IMG/VR virus record: IMGVR_UViG_3300047558_000150
Location: 1-43,011 of that record
Source: a virus
Length of the DNA: 43,011 nucleotides
Reading direction: 5' to 3' (one strand)
The position numbers and the translations under genes were made by a program. The notes under the pieces are model-generated. The model searched no databases, was not told the DNA's origin, and saw only the letters and a program-made list of their open reading frames with translations. Numbering within the stretch: position 1 is the stretch's first letter; each line of letters opens with the position of its first letter. Of this stretch, positions 31,884-39,236 are shown piece after piece.

Positions 31884-32121
31884 TCCATGCTTTCTGAATA
31901 TCAACGCCACAAATGGCGAGTGTGCCTAGGGCAACCACGGTCAAATCAACGAGAGCATCAACGGTACCTTCAGCGTCACGATCACGGACAGCTAAGAGGT
32001 ACTCATCAAACTCTTCTTCAAGCAGCTTTCCACGGAAGTAGAGCTTGGCAATATCAAGCTTCTCTTTGTCGAAACCGTACTTAGTTGTGAGTTGTTCGAT
32101 GTCCTCGATTAGAGTACTCAT
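31684..32121 (-). CDS. MazG-like nucleoside triphosphate pyrophosphohydrolase
   Basis: 145 residues from the ATG at 32121. Helical MazG core with metal-binding acids in KLLEEEFDEYLLAV and TVDALVDLTVVALGTLAI, then VHKANMAKERGVKPGRE and FDLIKPPGWTGPDHSGNHG, a tail typical of phage all-alpha NTP pyrophosphatases. It may hydrolyse unwanted dNTPs (for example to exclude a canonical or non-canonical nucleotide) or ppGpp. Next to hydroxymethylase, kinase and deaminase, it fits pool control for a modified base. Confidence 0.82.
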   Translation of the reverse strand: MSTLIEDIEQLTTKYGFDKEKLDIAKLYFRGKLLEEEFDEYLLAVRDRDAEGTVDALVDLTVVALGTLAICGVDIQKAWNEVHKANMAKERGVKPGRESSGGFDLIKPPGWTGPDHSGNHGRLKALFAECPFESSGSIRSFEPLA

Positions 32122-32605
32122 GTGCAATAGCCTTTACGTATGAATTTAATTCGTATTTGTTGAAATCGTACACCAGCCACTTACCCCATTTGTTTGATTG
32201 GAGAAGGGAATCGTACAGTTGTGCCACTAGTGAAATGTCATCGAACATCTCTTCACGCTCTGCAGCGTTCTTCTTGTGATTCTCGATTGCATTGTCATTG
32301 CGGCAGTAAATGAAAATTGGATTGTACTCGTTCTGAGCCATCTCCAACATTCGGTTCACATCATAAGCAGGGCCACCACGGAAAGCCGTGCCATAGACCT
32401 GCTCAGAGAGTGCCCATCGATCAATGATGGTTGGGCAGCCAGCATTCTCATAGAAGTAGGCAGACGTAATGATGGCAGCATGGTACTGCCGAATGTCCCA
32501 CTGCTTATCAAAGCCAGCATGCAAGACCATGCCATTGAGTTCTTTAGCTAGAGCATTAGCCAAGGTAGTTTTGCCTGTGCCATCGGCACCTTCAAGAATA
32601 ATCAT
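32081..32605 (-). CDS. P-loop nucleotide/nucleoside kinase (thymidylate-kinase-like)
   Basis: 174 residues from the ATG at 32605 (MIILEGADGTGKTTLANALA); an in-frame TTG two codons upstream is less likely. Walker A GADGTGKTT at residues 6-14, a DRW motif in TIIDRWALSEQVYG and the following FRGGPAYDV. It is related to dTMP kinases and to the kinases that act on hydroxymethyl-dU in phages with modified thymine. It overlaps the ThyA-family gene by 14 bases, indicating tight co-expression. Specificity cannot be read from the sequence. Confidence 0.8.
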   Translation of the reverse strand: MIILEGADGTGKTTLANALAKELNGMVLHAGFDKQWDIRQYHAAIITSAYFYENAGCPTIIDRWALSEQVYGTAFRGGPAYDVNRMLEMAQNEYNPIFIYCRNDNAIENHKKNAAEREEMFDDISLVAQLYDSLLQSNKWGKWLVYDFNKYELNSYVKAIAHEYSNRGHRTTHN

Positions 32606-33362
32606 CTGCAAGCATTTTCAAAGTATGGACAAAGAAGCGTGGTGAGGTTGCTTCAGCCAACAGGATAGTCCAATCATCTTGAACATCTCGGTGCTGTGCA
32701 TCAGGCATCACATCGTGCAACCACTCATCTACTTTGTCGAAATGGGTTTCATACAAATGCAATGAACCAACGTGAACATGGAGAAAACCAAGCTCAACAT
32801 TGATACCGCGTAGGATCAACAAGGATCGCACCAGGGCCGCCACAGCACTGAATGTGAATACATCATAGGTGAAACCAAGGACCACATCCTGGGACCTCAT
32901 ATTGGTCACCATGTGCAGCTTATGGTCACGAATGAAGAACTGCATGTTGATTGTGCATGGAATGTCCTTGCTTGATGCAGGACGCTCACGCCAAATGTTA
33001 ATGATGGCTTGGCGACTATCTCGGTCTTTCGACAGGGTGTCAGCCGCGTAGGCAACTTGTTCTGCTACCTTTACGCCATATGCGCCGTTCAAAAAGACGC
33101 CATCATCACTGAAATCGGCATATCGCTTCATGTATGGTGTGAGATCAGCAAGCCAATTAGAGCCACCACAGATCCATGCAGCTTCAGCAAACATAAATGC
33201 GTGATTGACTTTACGTGAGGCAAGACTGATGATGGGCTTGTTCATATCCACTCGGTATGAAGAGCCAATCAGTTCCTTAACAGGGATGCCACGAGGACGG
33301 ACCTCAGAACCACCAGCAGTGATGTCGATCAGTAACTCTTTCCAAACTGAATCTGTATTCAT
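32592..33362 (-). CDS. ThyA-family enzyme, probable dCMP/dUMP hydroxymethylase or synthase
   Basis: 256 residues from the ATG at 33362 with AAGGAG upstream. ThyA-fold active-site elements: catalytic Cys in DIPCTINMQF (residue ~134), MRSQDVVLGFTYD (~155-167) and VGSLHLYETH. The position equal to Asn177 of E. coli ThyA, which selects uracil, is Asp here (FTYD). T4 dCMP hydroxymethylase also has Asp at this site, so dCMP hydroxymethylation is plausible. As ThyX is present, a role in making hydroxymethyl-pyrimidine rather than dTMP is inferred. It may still be a synthase. Confidence 0.8.
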   Translation of the reverse strand: MNTDSVWKELLIDITAGGSEVRPRGIPVKELIGSSYRVDMNKPIISLASRKVNHAFMFAEAAWICGGSNWLADLTPYMKRYADFSDDGVFLNGAYGVKVAEQVAYAADTLSKDRDSRQAIINIWRERPASSKDIPCTINMQFFIRDHKLHMVTNMRSQDVVLGFTYDVFTFSAVAALVRSLLILRGINVELGFLHVHVGSLHLYETHFDKVDEWLHDVMPDAQHRDVQDDWTILLAEATSPRFFVHTLKMLADDYS

Positions 33363-33496
33363 ATACTCCTTAACAAAGAAAAGATAGGGTCGGATCGTCA
33401 ATCTAGTCACATCACTTTAGAGTTCATGATGCAACATCAGATGAGTAACTAGCTCATCGTCCTGATGCGGACTTCTACCGCAAACCCCGGAAAACA
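33363..33496. other. Short intergenic with hairpins
   Basis: On the minus strand, GATGAG-CTAGTTA-CTCATC and GCGG-TAGAAGT-CCGC can form small stems between the HTH gene and the ThyA-family gene. No T-tract follows, so processing or translation control is more likely than termination. Confidence 0.35.
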
Positions 33497-33691
33497 TTAT
33501 AGCACGTAACGAGCGTACTTCTGGCCAGTCACAGGATGCTGCTTGTGCAACGTCTTGATCTTGAAGCCACGCTTACGCAGCGTATGGATACGGGCGGTCA
33601 GGCATTGAATGCTGTAGTCAATCAGAGCTTCACGCTGGCTGATGCTACCGTTCTTACGAATGTGCTTGAGGATCAAAGCTTCTTGGTTCAT
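33497..33691 (-). CDS. Small helix-turn-helix protein
   Basis: 64 residues, MNQEALILKHIRKNGSISQR then EALIDYSIQCLTARIHTLRK. A winged-helix pattern (ILKHIRKNGSISQREAL / CLTARIHTLRKRGFKIKTL) as in the small HTH proteins common in phage early regions. It could be a transcription or lysis-lysogeny regulator; it is the only clear small HTH candidate in the genome. Start overlaps the upstream stop (ATGA). Confidence 0.75.
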   Translation of the reverse strand: MNQEALILKHIRKNGSISQREALIDYSIQCLTARIHTLRKRGFKIKTLHKQHPVTGQKYARYVL

Positions 33692-33906
33692 TCTGCAATA
33701 TCCTCACGGTTACGGAAGGCTTCCAAAAGCTCGATAAGTTCACCGAGGCTTTCACGACCAAAAAAGTAACCATCGATACCGAGTTTTACAAGTCTATCTG
33801 AGCAAACGCGGTACTCTACGCTTGCAGAATTGCTTAAGCGAGCCTTGCCACAGTCAGGATTGAGAAATACCTGTTCTTCCTTTTCTCCAAAAACAAACTT
33901 AGTCAT
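33688..33906 (-). CDS. Hypothetical early protein
   Basis: 72 residues, start MTKFVFGEKEEQVFLNPDCG, with AAAAGGAGAAGA upstream. Beta-rich first half and an acidic C-terminal helix (LGELIELLEAFRNREDIAE). Overlaps neighbours by 4 and 8 bases. Resembles no family I recognise. Confidence 0.65.
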   Translation of the reverse strand: MTKFVFGEKEEQVFLNPDCGKARLSNSASVEYRVCSDRLVKLGIDGYFFGRESLGELIELLEAFRNREDIAE

Positions 33907-34300
33907 TATCTTCTCCTTTTAACCAATCAATTGGAACGTGTTTCTCTGCGTATGGAAACCCATACTTGTCACACCATTCCCCGTATGTCGTTTTCGACGT
34001 TTTAGAAAGCCGAGAGCTTGCCCGAGTAAACACAAAGCGGATGTCAAGCTCAGGATGTTGATCCTTGACCTTGCGCATCTTCGATCTGTCTTCTTGGGTC
34101 AGTCGCCCTTTGGCTTCTACGATTATACCATTAGGCAAGATGAAATCAGGAATGTATTTGGACTGGCTTTGGTATGGAATCCGTTTGGTCTCATACTCAA
34201 AGACTACACCCTGAGCTTCTAACTGCTTGGCAACATCAGCTTCAAGTCCACTACGATAACCGTTGGTGAACTTGATCTGGCTAGTCCAGTGCTTCTTCAA
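33899..34300 (-). CDS. Endonuclease I, Holliday-junction resolvase (T7 gp3-like)
   Basis: 133 residues. The catalytic triad of the T7 endonuclease I fold is visible: SGLEADVAKQLEAQGVVFEY (Glu), YIPDFILPNGIIVEAKGRL (Asp and Glu-x-Lys). Length (T7: 149) and position beside SSB match. It cleaves branched DNA during packaging and helps degrade host DNA. Confidence 0.93.
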   Translation of the reverse strand: MKKHWTSQIKFTNGYRSGLEADVAKQLEAQGVVFEYETKRIPYQSQSKYIPDFILPNGIIVEAKGRLTQEDRSKMRKVKDQHPELDIRFVFTRASSRLSKTSKTTYGEWCDKYGFPYAEKHVPIDWLKGEDND

Positions 34301-34302
34301 AA

Positions 34303-34830
34303 TTAGAAGTCAGAAGAACCTGCTTCAGCTTTTTCAGCAGGAGCATCGAAGGAATCGTCAGCAACGAATCCACCGTCTTCTTCACCGAACGCACTGGAGC
34401 CAGCCCACTCCACGAGGTCAATAATCTGTACTGAGTTCAAGTACAACGTCACGCCAGTGTTGGCACCCTTATCGTAGGGACCAAAACCACCAGCCACCTT
34501 GATCTTAGAACCGTTGCCGATCTTCACATCACCAGTGATTGGTTTGCCCTTGCTGTCGAACAGCTTGGGTTTCATCTTGCTCTTGAATTTGAAGCTGACA
34601 GTGCCATCTTCGTTTTCATCGTAGCTCAGTTGAGCCTTAGCAAGTTTCTTAGCACCGAACTCATCAACAAAGACTTCCTTGATGGCCTCAATGAATGGCG
34701 CTGCTGCAGCAGGATCATCAACAATGACAGTGGTCTTATAGACACCCTCAGGGTTGAACTTCACATCAGGCTTGGTAATCCAAGCGTAAGCGGCGGTGCC
34801 CTTAGGGCTAACAAAAACTTTCTTTCCCAT
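34303..34830 (-). CDS. Single-stranded DNA-binding protein (T7 gp2.5-like)
   Basis: 175 residues, MGKKVFVSPKGTAAYAWITK. OB-fold-like strands (FNPEGVYKTTVIVDD; SFKFKSKMKPKLF; GSKIKVAGGFGPYDKGANTG) followed by an acidic tail ending SSDF. A terminal Phe after acidic residues is the gp2.5 hallmark used to contact polymerase and helicase. It lies between RNA polymerase and endonuclease I, as in T7-like genomes. Confidence 0.9.
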   Translation of the reverse strand: MGKKVFVSPKGTAAYAWITKPDVKFNPEGVYKTTVIVDDPAAAAPFIEAIKEVFVDEFGAKKLAKAQLSYDENEDGTVSFKFKSKMKPKLFDSKGKPITGDVKIGNGSKIKVAGGFGPYDKGANTGVTLYLNSVQIIDLVEWAGSSAFGEEDGGFVADDSFDAPAEKAEAGSSDF

Positions 34831-35001
34831 TTAATCTCCAATTAGTTCCATTTGGTCGATGAGTTCATCAATGGAAAACCCATCGATCTTGTTAGTGAAC
34901 TCAGCAACGTCAACTCCTTGATTCATCATACCTACGTACAAATCCAAGGAAATAGGATAGCCCTCTTCCAAACACACTTGTGCAATATCAGTCAGTCTCA
35001 T
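34831..35001 (-). CDS. 56-residue acidic protein
   Basis: MRLTDIAQVCLEEGYPISLD then LYVGMMNQGVDVAEFTNKID. Predicted helical, acidic; TGGAG upstream of the ATG. It fills the gap between RNA polymerase and SSB. In T7 the equivalent place holds small inhibitors of host enzymes (for example gp2), but no similarity is seen. Confidence 0.6.
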   Translation of the reverse strand: MRLTDIAQVCLEEGYPISLDLYVGMMNQGVDVAEFTNKIDGFSIDELIDQMELIGD

Positions 35002-35037
35002 TTCAACTCCAGGTTATGGCTTGTCATAGCCAATCGT

Positions 35038-37545
35038 TTAAGAAAACGCATAGTCGGATAGAAGCACTTCACTCAGGTCAAGGTCGCCCTTTGACGGTGG
35101 CAGAGGTACTTTGTCTCTGTTCTTCTCATCAATGTTGGCCCAAGTCTTCCAGTAGAAGTCCTCAAACACATCATGTTGGGAATACATCTTAACAAATTCA
35201 TCTCTGATGATCACCGCCCAAGCGCCTGTATTGCACGCATGAGTGGAGAAGCTATCGTGAATTAAGAGGAAGTCATTGATTCCCTCTTTCTTCGCTCTTA
35301 GCACTGTCAGCATCAGGTGGGATGCATCGAGGCTGTGAATGAAGTTTGGAGCTACAGCGTTCTTTTGCTTGTCCTTGTTGATCTTGCCAGTTGGCTTGGT
35401 TCTGAGATTGAGCACCACATGCTTTTGGACCTCTCCATTTATCACTTTGTCCTTAGTAGTGGCTTCAGTCACAGGAACCTTACGATCATGCAAGTACATG
35501 CTCACACGCTTGACATCCCATTCTTCATACTTGTGGACCACTGGAAACCCAACGGGTGTGGTCCATACGAGAGGTTTCGTTTCATGTGCCAGTAGCTGTG
35601 CACACTTCTGCAGAAACTTCATACCATCGGCAGCTTTAGCAACGACCTTGTTGACTGAGATCCATACCTTCTCAGCCAGATACGATGCTGCTGCTCTTCC
35701 ATTATCAGCACCAAACGGATGCTCTGTTCTTTGTCCTGATAGAACCTCATCTTCTAGAGGCTTCATCAAGTCATCGATCAGTTGTTGACGAAATCCGAAT
35801 TGCTCTGAGGCATAGGCGAATGTCATCACATTCCGTTTGACCACCTTCCTGTTGATTCCATAGTTAAGCCAAAGCTTGGCCAAGTCGGTGTCAGCTTCAG
35901 CTTCAACCATGGACACCACCAGATCAGCCACGGCCTGATAGACGTCTTGTGGCTTTGGTGTGGCAGTTAGGTTCACGAAGCTACCACCAACCTCATCTCT
36001 GAGAGCTGCTGAGTAGTGTTGCAAACCTGAATTGGAACCATCTAAAGCAATGGGGCAGTGAGAAACAAAGGTCTCACCCTCACGCTTATATCCAGCCCAT
36101 TCGACACACGCTGCAAGGAAGCTGAAGGGTTTATCTGCAGCTAGCCAGAGTTCTCGGGTTTCCTCAGGGTCATTCCCGATCTCTTCAAGCATATCCGAGT
36201 TGGCAAGTACCCATTGATAACGGTCTTCAAAGGGTTTCTTGCTAATCTTGTCGAAGTCACCGCAGTTGGCCAAGTGGACAGCCAACCAGTAAGGACCCTC
36301 TTTCCCTAATGGCAAGCCATTGGCAAACTCAAAGAGTGCTCGGATATGATCAGCTCGTTGGTGATTAAATACAGGGACAGGGTAAACACGACCCCTAAAG
36401 TCAAGGCTATGAGGTAGATAAAAGTCCCCCATATCAAAATAGGATTTAGCCGTGGCCAAGTCGTGAGCCATGTTGGCAGCATCAGCATCAATAGATCGGT
36501 TCCTTAAAATGATCTTCTCTTTGTTACGCTTCCAAAGACGCTGAACATCTTTGTCTAATTCAAACCAGTTCTCTGGTGGCTTAGGGATGGCAATGGTTTC
36601 CTTGCTAGGGAACTTGCCAATCTTAATGCCAATCTCCCAGCAGCGTTGAACCTGCTCCAGAACAACCTCATTGACGCGCAATGGGACACCCTGGATAGCG
36701 TTCAGAGCGTCGAGAACAGGTTTACATGTACCTGCCTCGATCGCGCCTTGGACGAGTCTCTGGTGGGTCTTATCTTGTGTTCTGACTAATGGCACCCGCA
36801 TGGAGAGCTTAGGATTGTTGTAGCAACCCGTTCTGCCATCCACCCAGTCGTTGGGCTTGGTAGCCATAGGCTTGAAGTAGGGCATCATCCATTGCTGGAT
36901 GTCGTTCATCTTACGGATTTCTTCAGACGCTTCAGGAGTGAACCCAAGAAGCTTCTTCGTCTTCTTGAGTCCCTCGTTGGTGTCGTAGACTTCGAAGATG
37001 TTGGCACTAGCCAAGACCGAATTGAGGATGGCACCACCAACCCTCAGTCGGTACTCATCAGTCCAAGGATCTGGCTTGTAGCCTTCCTTGGCTGCTGTGG
37101 CAGTGACTGCATTCTTGCGGTAGCGGTAGGTGGTGTGCTTAGCAATGGCACGCTTGGAGATACGCTCTAGGAGCTTTGGGTTCTCAGCCTTCAAACCACT
37201 AGCCCAGATCTCCATCTCGATGGCAGACCCGATGCTCTTGCTGATACGCCTTACATCCCAAGCCGCCGAGACCCCCGTGAAGCTAATGTTGAGCCCGATG
37301 TAGGCGAGCAGGTCAGGGTCCAACGCCGTGCATGGGAGAACCCATTGGGCTGTACGACCAGTGCCTTCATTGTTGCTGTGGGCGAGGTCGAGCCTGATCC
37401 TGGCTGAGACAAGAGTAATGCTACGCTTAAGAAGTCGAGTTGACGCATTGTCGAGTAAACCATTCTGCCTAAGTTGGTCGTTGGTCTTTCGGTGTCTCTC
37501 TGCACCGAGGTCTAGCATCTCATTTTCAAAGTTGACTGCTTCCAT
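35038..37545 (-). CDS. Single-subunit DNA-directed RNA polymerase (T7-type)
   Basis: 835 residues (T7: 883). Conserved elements: DGSNSGLQHYSA (catalytic Asp, ~500), KVVKRNVMTFAYASEQFGFR (Lys and Tyr of motif B, ~570), NFIHSLDASH (~745) and IHDSFSTHA (catalytic Asp, ~765), and a C-terminus ending DYAFS, comparable to the FAFA end of T7. It would transcribe later phage genes from phage promoters; the dyad motifs listed here are candidates. AGGAG lies five bases before the ATG. It follows the attP/leader region, so integration would separate it from integrase. Confidence 0.95.
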   Translation of the reverse strand: MEAVNFENEMLDLGAERHRKTNDQLRQNGLLDNASTRLLKRSITLVSARIRLDLAHSNNEGTGRTAQWVLPCTALDPDLLAYIGLNISFTGVSAAWDVRRISKSIGSAIEMEIWASGLKAENPKLLERISKRAIAKHTTYRYRKNAVTATAAKEGYKPDPWTDEYRLRVGGAILNSVLASANIFEVYDTNEGLKKTKKLLGFTPEASEEIRKMNDIQQWMMPYFKPMATKPNDWVDGRTGCYNNPKLSMRVPLVRTQDKTHQRLVQGAIEAGTCKPVLDALNAIQGVPLRVNEVVLEQVQRCWEIGIKIGKFPSKETIAIPKPPENWFELDKDVQRLWKRNKEKIILRNRSIDADAANMAHDLATAKSYFDMGDFYLPHSLDFRGRVYPVPVFNHQRADHIRALFEFANGLPLGKEGPYWLAVHLANCGDFDKISKKPFEDRYQWVLANSDMLEEIGNDPEETRELWLAADKPFSFLAACVEWAGYKREGETFVSHCPIALDGSNSGLQHYSAALRDEVGGSFVNLTATPKPQDVYQAVADLVVSMVEAEADTDLAKLWLNYGINRKVVKRNVMTFAYASEQFGFRQQLIDDLMKPLEDEVLSGQRTEHPFGADNGRAAASYLAEKVWISVNKVVAKAADGMKFLQKCAQLLAHETKPLVWTTPVGFPVVHKYEEWDVKRVSMYLHDRKVPVTEATTKDKVINGEVQKHVVLNLRTKPTGKINKDKQKNAVAPNFIHSLDASHLMLTVLRAKKEGINDFLLIHDSFSTHACNTGAWAVIIRDEFVKMYSQHDVFEDFYWKTWANIDEKNRDKVPLPPSKGDLDLSEVLLSDYAFS

Positions 37546-37578
37546 TCATACTCCTGTTGCTGTTGATCCTGAGGCTGT

Positions 37579-37594
37579 GGTGTGGCATTTAGCC
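37579..37594 (-). promoter_or_regulatory. Dyad motif copy E (GGCTAAATGCCACACC)
   Basis: Stem GGC/GCC with loop TAAAT then ACACC-ACAG. It lies about 35 bases before the RNA polymerase ATG. A phage promoter here would allow positive autoregulation; alternatively it is an RNA processing or attenuation hairpin. Confidence 0.6.
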
Positions 37595-37686
37595 AGTCCG
37601 TGTAGCCAGTTGGTATAGGCCGAGTGGCCTAATAAACATTTGATGGTCTGATAGATTGTACCTATCGCCACATTGGTCAGAACTTC

Positions 37687-37750
37687 CGATGACATCACTA
37701 GAGAACCTCAAGGTCCACTTAACTCATGGTTCCGTGTGGCCCTCTAGTGA
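37687..37750. repeat. Inverted repeat TCACTAGAG...CTCTAGTGA
   Basis: Perfect 9-bp arms at 37695-37703 and 37742-37750 with a 38-base spacer, about 50 bases from the tRNA-Leu fragment. The left arm is extended as CGATGACATCACTAGAG, and a related CGATGACACTAGAG lies in front of integrase at 38756-38769. Candidate integrase arm-type sites or repressor operators. Confidence 0.55.
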
Positions 37751-37795
37751 ACGTATTGTCATTCCTTAGCCTTAAGTGCTAAGGGCAAAGCCTTC

Positions 37796-37841
<46 letters not shown>

Positions 37842-37870
37842 TAATGCCCGTAGTTTCAATAGCTTAGACC

Positions 37871-38719
37871 TCATAAACGCTCTCGTTTTCCATGCATCTT
37901 GTTGATGGCCTCTAGCAGCTGCTGAGGGTTGGTATGCGCATATTTTACCGTGGTCTGGATGTTAGAGTGACCTAGTAGGTCCTTGACCAAGGCCAGATTG
38001 TTGGTGGCCTCAAGCATCCTCGTGGCGGCTGTGTGTCTGAGCGTGTGGAGGACAAAGTCCTTATCCTCAGCCAGACCCATGGTGCTCTTAGCCTTATCCC
38101 ATGACCATCTGATCTTGTTCAGGCTGAGCTTGAAGGGGATGTACTGGTAGGCCAGAAGCTTCGCTCGTGGTGACAGTGGGATCGACCTCTCCTTTTTGGT
38201 CTTGGTCTGGTTTGGCCACAGTCGGATGAAGTCGCCATCGAGGTTCTCTTTGGTCACCTTGAGCAGCTCACCACGGCGCATGCCAGTGTCGATCAGGATC
38301 GTGCAGAAGGCGCGTACATCAAGGGGAAGACGTGCCAACAACTCTGTCTCTTCGTTGCCCTTGAGCCACCGTAGGCGCGTCCTGGACTGCTCACGCCATG
38401 GAACCATAGGCATCTTATCGATCCAGTCCCTGTGATAGGCATAGCGTAGCATCATAGACAGGCTAGAGAGCTTCTTGTTGACTGTGGACCCAGTGCGGCC
38501 AATGTTCAAATCATCAGCCAACTTATCTAGCATCACCGTGGTAATGGTGTGGATCTTAGGGTTCTTCAGCAGCTCAGCTATCTCTTCAACATTGGCACAG
38601 TTTAAGGCTTCGCTAGCTTTGCCCTTCCAGACGCTGCGTGCAATCTGGTAGAGATCTAGGAGTCGCTCTGGCTTCTCCTGCTTGTTTGTGCGTTCGGCTC
38701 TAGACCATTTGTAGCTCAT
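37871..38719 (-). CDS. int: Tyrosine-family site-specific integrase
   Basis: 282 residues from the ATG at 38719 (MSYKWSRAERTNKQEKPERL), chosen for AGGAGAACTCAG upstream; the frame extends 20 codons further but without a ribosome site. A core-binding SAM-like domain (residues ~30-110) is followed by the catalytic domain with Arg in IDTGMRRGELL (~147), Lys in TKTKKERSIPLS, HTLRHTAATR (~224) and the nucleophile Tyr in TVKYAHT (~257). It would integrate the genome at tRNA-Leu. Its promoter region carries a CACTAGAG repeat. Confidence 0.93.
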   Translation of the reverse strand: MSYKWSRAERTNKQEKPERLLDLYQIARSVWKGKASEALNCANVEEIAELLKNPKIHTITTVMLDKLADDLNIGRTGSTVNKKLSSLSMMLRYAYHRDWIDKMPMVPWREQSRTRLRWLKGNEETELLARLPLDVRAFCTILIDTGMRRGELLKVTKENLDGDFIRLWPNQTKTKKERSIPLSPRAKLLAYQYIPFKLSLNKIRWSWDKAKSTMGLAEDKDFVLHTLRHTAATRMLEATNNLALVKDLLGHSNIQTTVKYAHTNPQQLLEAINKMHGKRERL

Positions 38720-38755
38720 CTGAGTTCTCCTTTGTTGCGTACAAGGAGAATCATA

Positions 38756-38769
38756 CGATGACACTAGAG
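38756..38769. repeat. CGATGACACTAGAG repeat before integrase
   Basis: Shares CGATGACA and CTAGAG with 37687-37703 in the same orientation. It lies about 40 bases upstream of the integrase ATG, overlapping a possible -10 (TATGAT on the minus strand). Candidate operator or integrase-binding site. Confidence 0.5.
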
Positions 38770-38837
38770 GTAAGTACACAGCACCAAGAATAGTTGACTA
38801 AACTGTGTGACTATTAGCTGAAAAAACACCGATACAG

Positions 38838-38874
38838 AAAAAACACTGATACGACTTTTGATCATACCAGTGTT
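38838..38874 (-). terminator. Strong terminator of the late operon
   Basis: Minus strand: a stem of about 13 pairs, AACACTGGTATGA / TCGTATCAGTGTT, with a short loop, followed by TTTTTT. It begins a few bases after the stop of the last late gene (38880) and separates late transcription from integrase. A second GGTGTTTTTT run follows at about 38821-38830. Confidence 0.92.
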
Positions 38875-38879
38875 GTTCT

Positions 38880-39236
38880 TTAGCTCAGGAATTTGAGCTT
38901 ATACATTGTAGAGTCTACCTGACCAGCAATGTTATCGATCATGTTCTGGATCTCACTATCTTCACAAATGTCACGATAGGTAAGAATGAACGATGACAAC
39001 TCAGTCACGAATGCCACAGGATCTTTAGGGATCTCAATAGTTGCTGGGTAATTCGTGATGATTCCATATTTGCCTTGGTAGGCTTCAGCAACACCATCAA
39101 CCAAACCTGGGAGAGCTTCATAGAGTTCACCAAGGGCCATGTGCTGTGCAAAGCTACGGGATTGCAAATGCAGAATGTGTGCGACCGTTGCTGCATTGAG
39201 CAAGGTCATAATAAATTTTGCTGCTTGTTTGTTCAT
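38880..39236 (-). CDS. Helical-bundle protein, DUF5856/Dps-like
   Basis: 118 residues. The N-terminal ATVAHILHLQSRSFAQHMAL (residues ~16-35) with spaced His, and later YEALPGLVDGVAEAYQGKYG, resemble the small phage four-helix proteins related to Dps/ferritin-like folds (DUF5856). The ferroxidase ligands are not convincing. It is the last gene of the lysis/late operon, just before a strong terminator. Function unknown. Confidence 0.6.
   Translation of the reverse strand: MNKQAAKFIMTLLNAATVAHILHLQSRSFAQHMALGELYEALPGLVDGVAEAYQGKYGIITNYPATIEIPKDPVAFVTELSSFILTYRDICEDSEIQNMIDNIAGQVDSTMYKLKFLS

Larger units (their letters stand above)
37546..37795 (-). promoter_or_regulatory. Leader of the RNA polymerase gene
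   Basis: No protein gene. Minus-strand elements in order: a 7-bp hairpin CCTTAGC/GCTAAGG (37764-37784), the inverted pair CTCTAGTGA/TCACTAGAG (37742-37750, 37695-37703), a possible host -10 box TACAAT near 37660 with a poor -35, the palindrome TAGGCC-ACTC-GGCCTA (37616-37631), and dyad motif E (37579-37594). This is the likely site where host polymerase starts early transcription and where lysis/lysogeny control acts. Confidence 0.55.
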
